From Mycobacterium sp. Root265 (GTDB lineage Bacteria; Actinomycetota; Actinomycetes; Mycobacteriales; Mycobacteriaceae), in the NCBI RefSeq assembly GCF_001428895.1, contig NZ_LMJA01000032.1, positions 181,809-245,808 of the forward strand: DNA of 64,000 nt, read 5' to 3'. Shown piece by piece: positions 18,787 through 26,468 of the stretch. A program made the position numbers and the translations under genes. The notes under the pieces are model-generated. The model saw only the letters and a list, made by a program, of their open reading frames with translations. It did not search any database and was not told where the DNA came from. Each line of letters opens with the position of its first letter. Positions within the stretch are counted from its first letter, which is position 1.

Positions 18787-19175
18787 GCGTGACCGTGGGC
18801 ACCAAGCTGCCCGAACTCCAGATCTACGGTGACCCGACCTTCATCGTCTCGACCGCCATCGCGACCCGCGATTACCAGGACGTGCACCATGACCGGGACA
18901 AGGCGCAGGCCAAGGGTTCCAAGGACATCTTCGTCAACATCCTGACCGACACCGGTCTGGTGGGGCGCTATGTCACCGACTGGGCCGGCCCGGCCGCCGT
19001 CGTCACCTCGATCAAACTCCGCCTCGGTGTGCCGTGGTACGCCTACGACACCATCACCTTCACCGGTGAGGTCACCGCGGTCGACGGCGACCACGTGACG
19101 CTGAAAGTGGTGGGCGCCAACAGTCTCGGCAATCACGTCATCGCCACGTCCACTCTGACATTGGGGGACAAGTGA
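18783..19175 (+). CDS. chsH1: Steroid enoyl-CoA hydratase subunit ChsH1 (MaoC-like)
   Basis: 130 residues, matching the 129 of Rv3541c. A single hot-dog MaoC-like domain carries the hydratase histidine motif region DYQDVHHDRDKAQAKGSKD. It is the catalytic partner of ChsH2 for hydrating the steroid side-chain enoyl-CoA. GTG 18783 overlaps the chsH2 stop (GTGA); the 18768 start in the same frame would extend into chsH2 without need. Its own stop overlaps the ltp2 start in the same way. Confidence 0.92.
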   Translation: MSVTVGTKLPELQIYGDPTFIVSTAIATRDYQDVHHDRDKAQAKGSKDIFVNILTDTGLVGRYVTDWAGPAAVVTSIKLRLGVPWYAYDTITFTGEVTAVDGDHVTLKVVGANSLGNHVIATSTLTLGDK

Positions 19176-20332
19176 CGCTCTCCGGCAAAGCCGCCATCGC
19201 CGGTATCGGCGCCACCGACTTCTCCAAGAACTCCGGACGCAGTGAACTGCGCCTGGCCGCCGAGGCGGTGCTGGACGCACTCGACGACGCGGGCCTGTCG
19301 CCGGCCGACGTCGACGGCCTGGTGACCTTCACCATGGACTCCAACCTGGAGACCGCCGTCGCGCGGTCGACCGGGATCGGGGACCTGAAGTTCTTCAGCC
19401 AGATCGGCTATGGCGGTGGCGCGGCGGCCGCGACGGTGCAGCAGGCCGCCCTTGCGGTGGCGTCCGGAGTCGCCGAGGTCGTGGTGGCCTACCGGGCGTT
19501 CAATGAGCGCTCGGAGTTCCGGTTCGGTCAGGTGATGAGCGGCCTGACCGTCAACGCCGACTCCCGCGGCGTGGAGTACAGCTGGTCCTACCCGCACGGC
19601 CTGAGCACCCCGGCCGCCTCGGTCGCGATGATCGCGCAGCGCTACATGCATGAATACGGCGCCACCAGTGCCGATTTCGGCGCCGTGTCGGTCGCCGACC
19701 GCAAGCACGCCGCCAACAACCCGAAGGCGCATTTCTACGGCAAACCGATCACCATCGAGGATCACCAGAACTCGCGGTGGATCGCCGAGCCACTGCGGCT
19801 GCTGGACTGCTGCCAGGAGACCGACGGCGGGGTGGCCATCGTGGTCACCACTCCGGAGCGGGCCAAGGATCTCAAGCACCGACCGGCGATCATCGAGGCG
19901 GCCGCACAGGGCGCGGGCGCCGATCAATTCACCATGTACTCGTACTACCGCGATGAGCTCGGGCTGCCCGAGATGGGTCTGGTCGGCCGCCAGCTGTGGG
20001 AGCAGAGCGGCCTGTCGCCGGCCGATATCCAGACCGCGATCCTGTACGACCACTTCACCCCCTACACGCTCATCCAGCTCGAGGAGCTCGGCTTCTGCGG
20101 GAAGGGCGAGGCCAAGGACTTCATCGCCGGGGGCGCCATCGAACTCGGTGGGCGGCTGCCGATCAACACCCACGGCGGTCAGCTCGGTGAGGCCTATATC
20201 CACGGGATGAACGGCATCGCCGAGGGTGTGCGCCAGTTGCGCGGGACATCGGTCAATCAGGTCGACAATGTCGAGCATGTGCTGGTCACCGCGGGTACGG
20301 GCGTGCCGACCTCGGGTCTGATCCTCGGCTAA
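19172..20332 (+). CDS. ltp2: Steroid side-chain retro-aldolase Ltp2 (thiolase-like)
   Basis: 386 residues, the same length as M. tuberculosis Ltp2. Non-decarboxylating thiolase fold lacking the canonical catalytic cysteine (the equivalent region reads YGGGAAAATVQQA), as expected for the SCP2/Ltp2 aldolase group. C-terminal block reads LPINTHGGQLGEAYIHGMNG. With the DUF35 domain of ChsH2 it cleaves the hydrated C22 side chain, giving the androstane product and propionyl-CoA. GTG 19172 overlaps the chsH1 stop. Last gene of the cyp125 operon; a GC-rich hairpin lies just after its stop. Confidence 0.93.
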   Translation: MTLSGKAAIAGIGATDFSKNSGRSELRLAAEAVLDALDDAGLSPADVDGLVTFTMDSNLETAVARSTGIGDLKFFSQIGYGGGAAAATVQQAALAVASGVAEVVVAYRAFNERSEFRFGQVMSGLTVNADSRGVEYSWSYPHGLSTPAASVAMIAQRYMHEYGATSADFGAVSVADRKHAANNPKAHFYGKPITIEDHQNSRWIAEPLRLLDCCQETDGGVAIVVTTPERAKDLKHRPAIIEAAAQGAGADQFTMYSYYRDELGLPEMGLVGRQLWEQSGLSPADIQTAILYDHFTPYTLIQLEELGFCGKGEAKDFIAGGAIELGGRLPINTHGGQLGEAYIHGMNGIAEGVRQLRGTSVNQVDNVEHVLVTAGTGVPTSGLILG

Positions 20333-20337
20333 ATAGT

Positions 20338-20360
20338 GTGCCGACCCCGGTCGGGGGCAC
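20338..20360 (+). terminator. GC-rich hairpin after ltp2
   Basis: GTGCC pairs with GGCAC, and CCCCG with CGGGG lies inside, six bases after the ltp2 stop and 15 bases before the next start. There is no T-run, which is common for mycobacterial intrinsic terminators. It could attenuate read-through into the secreted-protein pair. Confidence 0.35.
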
Positions 20361-20375
20361 GGTAATCTCGAGCCC

Positions 20376-21476
20376 ATGGGGATCCAGCCCGATGTGAGCC
20401 CATACGGGGGGCAGACGGTGACCGGCCCGGGGTGGCCGAACGTCGATGAGAACGCGCTGGCCGCCGCGGCGGCGCAGTACGAGGCGCTTGCGGCCAAGAT
20501 CAGCGGCACGGTGGTGCCGCAGCAACAGGGCCAGCTGATGAAACTCACCGACACCTGGGAGGGTGGCGGTTCGATGGCCGCCGCCGGTGAGGCCACCACC
20601 ATCATCGGCGGGCACGAGGCCAACGCCGCTCAGGCCGCCGCGATCGCGGCCAAGCTGCGCACCATGGAGGCCGCCGTCATCCAGACCAAGACGATGGCGA
20701 ACATCGTCGCGCAGGAAACCCAGGCAGAGTGCATGGCGATCCAGTCGATGCCGGTCAGCAACACCCAGGCGCTGGTGCAGAGCCGGATCATGCTGGGGCT
20801 CTCGCAGAACTCCGCCACCGTGACGGCCAATGCCGGCACGATGGCCAACAGCATCGGCGCCCCGGCGAGCACCCCCTCCACGGGAACGCCCCCGGTGGGG
20901 CCGCAGCAGGTCGCCGGCCAGGACCCGTCACAGGCGATGCAGATGATGGGTCAGCTGGCCGGGCTGGTCGGACAGATCCCGCAGATGCTCGGCCAGGCGA
21001 TGGGCCAGGTGACCCAGGCCCCGCAGCAACTCGCGCAGACCCTCGGCCAACCGTTGCAACAGCTCACGTCGATGTTCGGTCAGGGCGGCGGCGGAGGGGG
21101 TCTGGGCGGGGTGTCGCCCTTCTCCGCGTTCTCGAACCACCCGCTGGCCGGTGGCGGTGGGGCAGGTGCCGGGGCGGGCATGGTGCGCGCGGCCGGCCTG
21201 CCCGGTGGCGGCGGTGGGTCCGCGCAGTCCCCGCTGATGGCGAGTCTGGTCGGTAACACCCTGCCGGTGTCGGTGGCCCCCGCGCCCGGAGCCGGTGCGG
21301 GAAGTGGCGCGATCGGCGGTATGGCACCGGTGGCCGCCGGCGGTGGCATGGGCGGCGGCATGGGTGGGCCGATGATGGGGCAGCGCGGGAGCAGCGGGGG
21401 CACGACAACCGGTCTGGCGCTGCCCGAGGCCCTGGAATACGACCTGGCCGAAGACGATGTCGACGAGGATTGGTGA
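20376..21476 (+). CDS. PPE/Esp-like type VII secretion protein with WxG motif
   Basis: 366 residues. The first ~125 residues are helical, with the turn motif Trp61-Glu-Gly63 (WEG) typical of the WxG partner in PE/PPE-type heterodimers. A Gln/Ala-rich segment follows (QMMGQLAGLVGQIPQMLGQAM), then a long Gly/Pro/Ala-rich tail. The extreme C-terminus reads YDLAEDDVDEDW, a YxxxE-like sequence with an acidic end. It lacks the N-terminal PPE tripeptide, so it is PPE-like rather than a true PPE. It probably pairs with the YxxxD protein six bases downstream for ESX secretion. In M. tuberculosis the locus after ltp2 also holds a PPE gene (PPE63). Function after export unknown. Confidence 0.72.
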   Translation: MGIQPDVSPYGGQTVTGPGWPNVDENALAAAAAQYEALAAKISGTVVPQQQGQLMKLTDTWEGGGSMAAAGEATTIIGGHEANAAQAAAIAAKLRTMEAAVIQTKTMANIVAQETQAECMAIQSMPVSNTQALVQSRIMLGLSQNSATVTANAGTMANSIGAPASTPSTGTPPVGPQQVAGQDPSQAMQMMGQLAGLVGQIPQMLGQAMGQVTQAPQQLAQTLGQPLQQLTSMFGQGGGGGGLGGVSPFSAFSNHPLAGGGGAGAGAGMVRAAGLPGGGGGSAQSPLMASLVGNTLPVSVAPAPGAGAGSGAIGGMAPVAAGGGMGGGMGGPMMGQRGSSGGTTTGLALPEALEYDLAEDDVDEDW

Positions 21477-21482
21477 GCAACT

Positions 21483-22250
21483 GTGTCGAGTCCACTTCGT
21501 AAACCCGAGGGCATCAGCTGGAGTGCGGCCTCGGTGGAGCTGCCGCCGATGCCGGTCATCCCGCCGGGTGCCGACGCGATGAGCATGACAATCTCGGCGG
21601 TGCTGCCGACGCTCGAAGCATCGATGACAGCCAACGTGACTTCGCTTGCGGCCAAGGAGAATACGTTCTCCGGCAAGGTCGGAGCGGCGCAGGCCGCCTA
21701 CAACGTGGGCGACGAATCTGCCGGTCAGTCGGTGGGTCAGACCGGCGACATGCTGGGACAACTCACCGGTCAGCTGGGTCAGCTGGCGCAGATGCCGCAG
21801 CAGGCGGCCAGCAGCCTCGGCGGTGGCGGCCAGGGGGGTGGCGGTCAGGGCGGCGGCTTCGGCCAGCTGATGCAGCAGGCGATGCAGGCGGCGCAGGGCG
21901 CGGTCCAACAGGGCACCCAGGCCGCGCAGCAGGGGCAGCAGCAGGAACCAGGCGGGTCGGCAGGCGGTCCGCCCCCGGGCGTGCCCGGCGCGCCGACAAG
22001 CGAGCAGCGCGAGAACGAGCAGAACGCACGCGAGGACCAGCAGAACCAGCGCGAAGATCAGCAGGACGAGCGCCAGGCCGCCCAGGACACCCGCGATCAG
22101 CAGCAGGACCAGCGGCAGTCGCAGCTGGATTCGCGCGAGCACGCGGCGGCCGGCCCATCGGCCGGCGGTTCCACCGGGGGCCCGGCACCCATCGCGCCGC
22201 ACGGACCTTCGCGACCGACCGGCGGCGAGGACCTGTCTCGGCAGGTGTAG
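21483..22250 (+). CDS. PE/EspC-like type VII secretion partner with YxxxD motif
   Basis: 255 residues from GTG 21483. The N-terminal ~85 residues form a predicted helical hairpin ending in Tyr73-N-V-G-Asp77, the YxxxD/E export signal of ESX substrates. It is followed by Gln/Gly-rich repeats and, from about 175, a highly charged Gln/Arg/Asp/Glu segment (NEQNAREDQQNQREDQQDE) likely to form a coiled coil. It complements the WxG protein directly upstream, which is the usual division between the two partners of a secreted heterodimer. The order (WxG first, YxxxD second) is the reverse of most PE-PPE operons. No ESX core genes are in the window. Confidence 0.7.
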   Translation: MSSPLRKPEGISWSAASVELPPMPVIPPGADAMSMTISAVLPTLEASMTANVTSLAAKENTFSGKVGAAQAAYNVGDESAGQSVGQTGDMLGQLTGQLGQLAQMPQQAASSLGGGGQGGGGQGGGFGQLMQQAMQAAQGAVQQGTQAAQQGQQQEPGGSAGGPPPGVPGAPTSEQRENEQNAREDQQNQREDQQDERQAAQDTRDQQQDQRQSQLDSREHAAAGPSAGGSTGGPAPIAPHGPSRPTGGEDLSRQV

Positions 22251-22844
22251 TCGGCGTCACCGAATTCCTTTGCTGTCGAGGCCCGGGCCAGTGCTCGGCG
22301 TCTCCGCCTGGAAATCCAATACGCCTCTGCGCAAACATGACTGCCGATCCGTCGGTAGGTGTGCGCTGGTGCCGGTTCGACGCTGGTGAGCGCTGTCCAG
22401 CGCGCTTGGCGGTCTCTGGACCTCGCGACGCAGTTCTAGCGAACTCATGTGCATTCGCCATGGATGCGTGCGGAGGGTTGGTGAAAACCTTGCGAAGTTG
22501 CCGTCGAGTAAATTAACCTCTTAGCTGTCTTGCTACCCCAGTCCCTGGTAGCGCAGGTCTGAACACAGGTATTCGGGGATCTGAACGGTCCGGGCGGACT
22601 GCTGAGACTCCTGGTTCGACGTGCACCGCAGAATTCGCTCACATTCTGGTGAGCTATTGAGCGGGTTGCGGTCGACGGGCGTGAACGGGGCACGCGCACG
22701 TGAGAGGTTCTGAATCGTCGGCGCAGCGGTCGATCACTCTCGCCCGACGGCGAAAATCGCACTCGCACAAAGCCATTCGAGGCCACGCTGGCCTGCCCCC
22801 CACGCCGGGAACTAGTTCCTCCGGTGGCGAGAATTGGATCCCCA
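22251..22844. other. Long intergenic region upstream of the polysaccharide locus
   Basis: No supportable gene. It contains an AT-rich element (GTAAATTA at 22508 followed by CCAGTCCCTGG at 22538-22548) that recurs at 24244-24285. It also contains the palindrome GGAACTAGTTCC at 22808-22819, just before promoter A. In-frame extension of the glycosyltransferase frame through 22700-22918 is arginine-rich and not protein-like. Confidence 0.6.
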
Positions 22845-22880
22845 GACCTATGTACCGGACCCCTCCGCCGTCCGATAGTG
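22845..22880 (+). promoter_or_regulatory. Shared-architecture promoter A (first glycosyltransferase)
   Basis: GACCTATGTACC (22845-22856), 16 bases, then CGATAGTG (22873-22880). GATAGT at 22874 sits at a -10 position with 17 bases to TGTACC. The same arrangement and exact spacing occurs at 25396, 26306 and, on the minus strand, 57823-57788. This copy has the weakest palindrome. It is 38 bases upstream of the ATG at 22919. Confidence 0.65.
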
Positions 22881-22918
22881 AGTCTGTATCCGAATCGTGT
22901 GCAGTGAGAGGGGGCTCG

Positions 22919-24079
22919 ATGAATTCAGCACTGGCGACCACGGTTCTGCGGATGGCGTTGTGGCACCCGGACCGGACCGAGCAGCACGTCGCCGGATGGT
23001 CCTCGGCGTTCGACCTCCACCGGCGCCCCGGGCGTGAAGTCCATGTGAACGGAAACTGGCTGGCGCACAACAGATCATCGACCAGTCGGTACGCCGCGGA
23101 GATGGTCCGGGCGCTCGCGTCGACAGGTCGGTTGCGGTTGGTTCTGCACGTTCCGGCCGATGCGGGTGAAGCAGTTACTGCATGGGCCGAGGAGAACCAT
23201 GTCCAGATCCGGAGATCCAGGTTCACCGGTACCGCATTCGAGCAGATCCATCTCCCATCGGCCACCGCGGGCCGGATACTGCTGAACTTCGAGGGGACCG
23301 CGCCGATCTTCAAGCGCCGGCAGTTGGTGACCATGCACGACGCCGCTCCGTTTCGGCGGCCATCAGGCTTCAGCAGAAGCTACCGGCTGTTCCACTCGCT
23401 GGCCTATCGGTGGCTCGCCCGAACGGCCGACGGCCTGGTCACCGAGTCCGTGTACAGCGCGCATGAGCTGGCCGATGTGCTGAAGATCGATGTCGATCGT
23501 TTCATCGTGGCCGGGGGCGCCGCCGATTCACTGGACGGTGTGCATCCGATTCGACCCGAACTGCCGGTGTGGGGGGACCATTACCTGGTGATCGGCACCG
23601 CGGCGCCGCACGAGAACATCGTTGCTGCCGCGACAGCGATGGCGAGATCGGGGCGCAGGGTGTTGGTCGTCGGGCTACGCAGTTCAGACTTGACGGCGGA
23701 CTCCTCGGTGGTCTGTGCCGAACATGTGACGGATGCCGAGCTGGTGTGGCTGTACCGGCACTGTCCGGCGTTCGTCCTGCCCGCTACCTACGCCGGCTTC
23801 GGACTCTCGGCTGTCGAGGCGCAGGCCATGGGCTGCCCGGTGGTATGCGCGGATTCGGCTGCGCTGCCAGAGGTTTGCCGGGACACCGCGCTCTATTTCG
23901 ATCCCGATGATCCCGACATGCTGACGGCGCAACTGGACCGGCTGGACTCGGAGATCGGTCTCGCCGAAGAGATGCGGTGCCGTGGATTGCTGAACGCGGG
24001 CCGCTATTCATGGATCGACTCGGCCCGCAAGATCATCGACTGGATGGAGAGAACGCAGCGCCCCGTGACACGTTGCTGA
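22919..24079 (+). CDS. Glycosyltransferase family 4 (first gene of the polysaccharide locus)
   Basis: 386 residues from ATG 22919, preceded by GAGAGGGGG. GT-B fold: an N-terminal Rossmann half (NWLAHNRSSTSRYAAEMVRA) and a C-terminal nucleotide-sugar half with the GT4 donor motif GFGLSAVEAQAMGCPVV and the following DSAALPEV. GT4 enzymes are retaining transferases that add sugars to lipid-linked or glycan acceptors on the cytoplasmic side. It stands alone under promoter A, separated by about 415 bases from the regulators that follow. The GTs in this locus total five, consistent with a repeating unit of several sugars. Donor and acceptor cannot be assigned. Confidence 0.85.
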   Translation: MNSALATTVLRMALWHPDRTEQHVAGWSSAFDLHRRPGREVHVNGNWLAHNRSSTSRYAAEMVRALASTGRLRLVLHVPADAGEAVTAWAEENHVQIRRSRFTGTAFEQIHLPSATAGRILLNFEGTAPIFKRRQLVTMHDAAPFRRPSGFSRSYRLFHSLAYRWLARTADGLVTESVYSAHELADVLKIDVDRFIVAGGAADSLDGVHPIRPELPVWGDHYLVIGTAAPHENIVAAATAMARSGRRVLVVGLRSSDLTADSSVVCAEHVTDAELVWLYRHCPAFVLPATYAGFGLSAVEAQAMGCPVVCADSAALPEVCRDTALYFDPDDPDMLTAQLDRLDSEIGLAEEMRCRGLLNAGRYSWIDSARKIIDWMERTQRPVTRC

Positions 24080-24495
24080 CGATAGCCACGGTGTCCGAAC
24101 GTCGCCAAGACTTCCGCGGAGTCGGACCGCCGTCCATTGTTTGTCCGATCAATTAATCATGTCCTTTTGTGCCGTGTGCTGCAGTTTTGGCGAAGACTAA
24201 TTAGTTCGCTGAAATCGCAACTCGGGTTGCATTCGACACGGTCGTAAATTAGCCTCAGCTTCAGCCGTGCAGCCCTAGACCCTGGTTGCAGTAGGTGTTC
24301 TATAGCGCTCAGTCCTTCGGGCGGTCTATGGTCGAGGCGAAGCGGCATTTTGCAGACAGCGCCACAAGTTGTCTAGCAATACTCTTCGCTACGTACTTTG
24401 ACGTCCACGGGGACGCCGCGCTCGATCACCCGCCGGCCATGAGCGCCTCGGCGGGGGGCGTGCAGTTGCCACATTCATTACGCAGGGGGGCGAAG
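24080..24495. other. Regulatory gap upstream of the first LuxR gene
   Basis: Relatively AT-rich, no gene. It holds the palindrome ACTAATTAGT (about 24196-24205), a GCAAC-TCGG-GTTGC stem (24218-24231), and the second copy of the GTAAATTA-to-CCCTGG element (24244-24286). No copy of the TGTACC-N16-CGATAGTG promoter was found here, so the first LuxR gene appears to be driven differently from the second. Confidence 0.55.
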
Positions 24496-24543
24496 ATGAA
24501 GGCATTTGGAGTGTTGGTTCGTGCATCGGGGTGGGTGCTGTGA
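24496..24543 (+). other. 15-codon leader ORF overlapping the first LuxR start
   Basis: ATG 24496 follows GGGGGG by six bases and encodes MKAFGVLVRASGWVL. Its TGA (24541-24543) overlaps GTG 24540 of the regulator (GTGA). The ribosome site precedes the leader rather than the regulator, so translation of the regulator probably depends on the leader. Confidence 0.5.
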
Positions 24544-25349
24544 CCGTGGCCGAGGACGGCGGTGAAGCCTTCGCTGTTGCTTCCGCGGTTCAGCCCGATC
24601 AGTTCTGGTCCCCGGGTGTGGGTGAGGTGTACCGACGGCAGAGTCCCCTCACCCGCGTCGAACGACACTGGGAAGGTGTCGACGGTGTCGGCCAGCTTTA
24701 TGGCGCAAGGGTTCTGATCATCGATGACTGCAAGCTGTACCGCGACTACCTCGTCGCCGTCGTCACCTCACAGGGAGCGGTGACGCCCGGGGTCGCATGG
24801 GACTGGCCCTCATTGGTTGCGGCGGTCGAAGCGATCACGCCGGCCGTCATTCTGGTCAACATGAGAACTCGTGACAGTGCGATGCTGCTACGACAGGCCA
24901 TGCAGTTGAGCCCGAGTTCCCGCGTCGTCGTGCTGGGCGTGTCCGGGGACGACGAATCGGAGATCGTCGGGTGCGCAGAGGCCGGTGTGGCGGGCTATCA
25001 CCTGCGCTCCGAGACCCTGGACGATCTGATCACCGCCATACACAAGGTTGCCGCGGGCGAATTTCTCTGTTCGCCGGCTGTTTCCGCGATCCTGCTGCAC
25101 CGGATCTCATCGCTGGCCGCGCAACGCCAGCCGGCCGCCAAAGGTCTGGTCCTCACGACCCGTGAGGTTCAGATCCTGCGGATGCTCGAGGCGGGTCTTG
25201 CGAATCGGGAGATCGCCGACCAGCTATGTATCGCCGTGCACACCGTGAAGAACCATGTGCACAGCCTCCTGACCAAGCTCGGTGTCACCTCGCGTGCCCA
25301 GGCTGCCGCGCTGGCCCGCACCATCCTTCCCGCCGAGAGCCCCACGTAA
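24540..25349 (+). CDS. NarL/LuxR-family regulator with an altered receiver domain (paralogue 1)
   Basis: About 269 residues. A receiver-like domain (residues ~56-180) begins VLIIDDCKLYRDYL with the acidic pair Asp62-Asp63 intact. The phosphoacceptor position is Asn107 (VILVNMRTRD), and the usual conserved Lys is Arg (GYHLRSE). A LuxR helix-turn-helix closes the protein (LTTREVQILRMLEAGLANRE, HTVKNHVHSLLTKLG). It is probably phosphorylation-independent. GTG 24540 is chosen because the leader stop overlaps it; GTG 24531 is also possible. The paralogue at 25487 is about 137 bases downstream. No histidine kinase is encoded nearby. Likely regulator of the polysaccharide locus and candidate binder of the shared promoter palindrome. 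Confidence 0.85.
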   Translation: MTVAEDGGEAFAVASAVQPDQFWSPGVGEVYRRQSPLTRVERHWEGVDGVGQLYGARVLIIDDCKLYRDYLVAVVTSQGAVTPGVAWDWPSLVAAVEAITPAVILVNMRTRDSAMLLRQAMQLSPSSRVVVLGVSGDDESEIVGCAEAGVAGYHLRSETLDDLITAIHKVAAGEFLCSPAVSAILLHRISSLAAQRQPAAKGLVLTTREVQILRMLEAGLANREIADQLCIAVHTVKNHVHSLLTKLGVTSRAQAAALARTILPAESPT

Positions 25350-25395
25350 CCAGGACTGCGGGGATCTAGTGATCCAGTCCGAAATTCGCTCCATC

Positions 25396-25431
25396 GGTCC
25401 ATGTACCAATCGCCGTGATGCCCCGATAGTG
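25396..25431 (+). promoter_or_regulatory. Shared-architecture promoter B (second LuxR gene)
   Basis: GGTCCATGTACC (25396-25407), exactly 16 bases, CGATAGTG (25424-25431). The 12-mer is a near palindrome (GGTnCATGnACC) overlapping the -35 position; GATAGT is the -10. The 15 bases upstream also resemble promoters C and D (TCGnTC at a fixed distance). A palindrome around CTAG (25362-25375) lies further upstream. Confidence 0.72.
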
Positions 25432-25436
25432 AAGGC

Positions 25437-25490
25437 ATGTCATTCGGTGCAGCTCGCGTCCATCGACCAGCCGGGCCTGTAAGCGCGTGA
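25437..25490 (+). other. 17-codon leader ORF, apparently leaderless, overlapping the second LuxR start
   Basis: ATG 25437 lies six bases after GATAGT, where the transcript should begin, so it could be translated as a leaderless mRNA. It encodes MSFGAARVHRPAGPVSA and its TGA overlaps GTG 25487 of the regulator (GTGA). This is the same arrangement as the leader of the first LuxR gene. Confidence 0.5.
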
Positions 25491-26263
25491 ACCCCGGCGT
25501 GATGGATGACGGGTGGTCGGCCGGCAATGGGCGGCCACCGCCCGAACTGCATTCGGTCGGGGCACCGCGCGACGAGTGGGCCACCGCCGATGATGTCGGT
25601 CTACTGCGCGACCTGCGGATCTTGATCCTCAACGACTGCGCCATGTTCCGTGACTACCTGGTTGCCGTACTCGCATCTTACGGCGCGGAGTCACCGGGGG
25701 TCGCCTGGGATCTGGTGTCGTTGATAGCCGCCTTCGAGACGACACAACCACGAATCATCCTGTTGGACAGTAGAACACGTGACAGCACGATGCTGCTACG
25801 GCAGGCGATGAAACTGAGTCCACACGTCCGACTGGTGGTCCTCGGCGTATCTGAAGAGGACGAGGCCGAGATAGTTTCGTATGCCGAGGCCGGCGTGGCG
25901 GGCTACCACCTGCGCAGCGAGTCGCTCGAGGACCTGCTTGTGTTGATACACAAGGTTGCTGCCGGCGGCTCCCTGTGTTCGCCGAGAGTGTCGGCAATTC
26001 TGCTCCGCAGACTGTCGGCACTGGCCTCACAGGGCCGTCCGGCGGCCAAGGAACTGGTCCTCACTTCGCGGGAGATTCAGATCCTACGGATGCTCGAGAT
26101 GGGCCTCACCAATCGTGATATCGCCGAGCAGCTCCGAATTGCCGTTCATACCGTCAAGAACCACGTCCACAGCCTGCTGACCAAGCTCGGCGTGAGCACG
26201 CGCGCGCAGGCCGCGGCACGAGCCCGAGCCATCCTGCGACCCGAGGGGCCCCCAGGGAACTAG
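25487..26263 (+). CDS. NarL/LuxR-family response regulator-like protein (paralogue 2)
   Basis: 258 residues, clearly a duplicate of the regulator at 24540. The receiver has the phosphoacceptor Asp94 (IILLDSRTRD), but the N-terminal acidic pair is Asn49-Asp50 (LILNDCAMFRDYL) and the conserved Lys is Arg (GYHLRSE). The DNA-binding domain is nearly identical to paralogue 1 (LTSREIQILRMLEMGLTNRD, HTVKNHVHSLLTKLG), so both should recognise the same site. It is transcribed from promoter B, which suggests auto- or cross-regulation. The two paralogues have complementary defects in the phosphorylation pocket. Confidence 0.87.
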   Translation: MNPGVMDDGWSAGNGRPPPELHSVGAPRDEWATADDVGLLRDLRILILNDCAMFRDYLVAVLASYGAESPGVAWDLVSLIAAFETTQPRIILLDSRTRDSTMLLRQAMKLSPHVRLVVLGVSEEDEAEIVSYAEAGVAGYHLRSESLEDLLVLIHKVAAGGSLCSPRVSAILLRRLSALASQGRPAAKELVLTSREIQILRMLEMGLTNRDIAEQLRIAVHTVKNHVHSLLTKLGVSTRAQAAARARAILRPEGPPGN

Positions 26264-26305
26264 TCCTGGAACCGGGCGAAGGTTCAGTTCGAAAATCGCT
26301 CGGAT

Positions 26306-26341
26306 GGTCCATGTACCAATGGCACTGGTTCGCCGATAGTG
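26306..26341 (+). promoter_or_regulatory. Shared-architecture promoter C (glmS and the main operon)
   Basis: GGTCCATGTACC (26306-26317), 16 bases, CGATAGTG (26334-26341). It is identical to promoter B in both conserved boxes, and the upstream 20 bases are also similar. It should drive the long run from glmS through the deacetylase at 48573. The element CTAGTCCTGG (26260-26269) lies upstream, overlapping the LuxR stop. Confidence 0.73.
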
Positions 26342-26387
26342 ATGTGGTGCTTCGGAGTTTACTCAGGACTATTCGGGAGGGTCGCTG

Positions 26388-26468
26388 GTGTTCAACGTGA
26401 CATTGCAGCCGGCTGAATCCGGATTTGCGCCAATAGCTTTCATCGCGCCACGTTTCGGGCAACGTTGA
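26388..26468 (+). other. 26-codon leader ORF ending TGATG at glmS
   Basis: GTG 26388 follows GGGAGG by seven bases and opens a 26-codon frame (begins MFNVTLQPAE) whose TGA overlaps the glmS ATG as TGATG. glmS has no ribosome site of its own outside this frame. An earlier GTG at 26347, at the expected transcript start, gives a 17-codon frame that ends at 26400 and overlaps this one as GTGA. Confidence 0.5.

Noticed and set aside
19133-20623. 496-codon minus-strand open frame opposite ltp2
   Set aside because: Shadow of ltp2 and the start of the secreted-protein gene; no motifs and no ribosome site.
24319-24350. Possible fifth copy of the shared promoter palindrome (GGTCTATGGTCG) before the first LuxR gene
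   Set aside because: Only about 8 of 12 bases agree and no GATAGT-like box lies 16 bases downstream.
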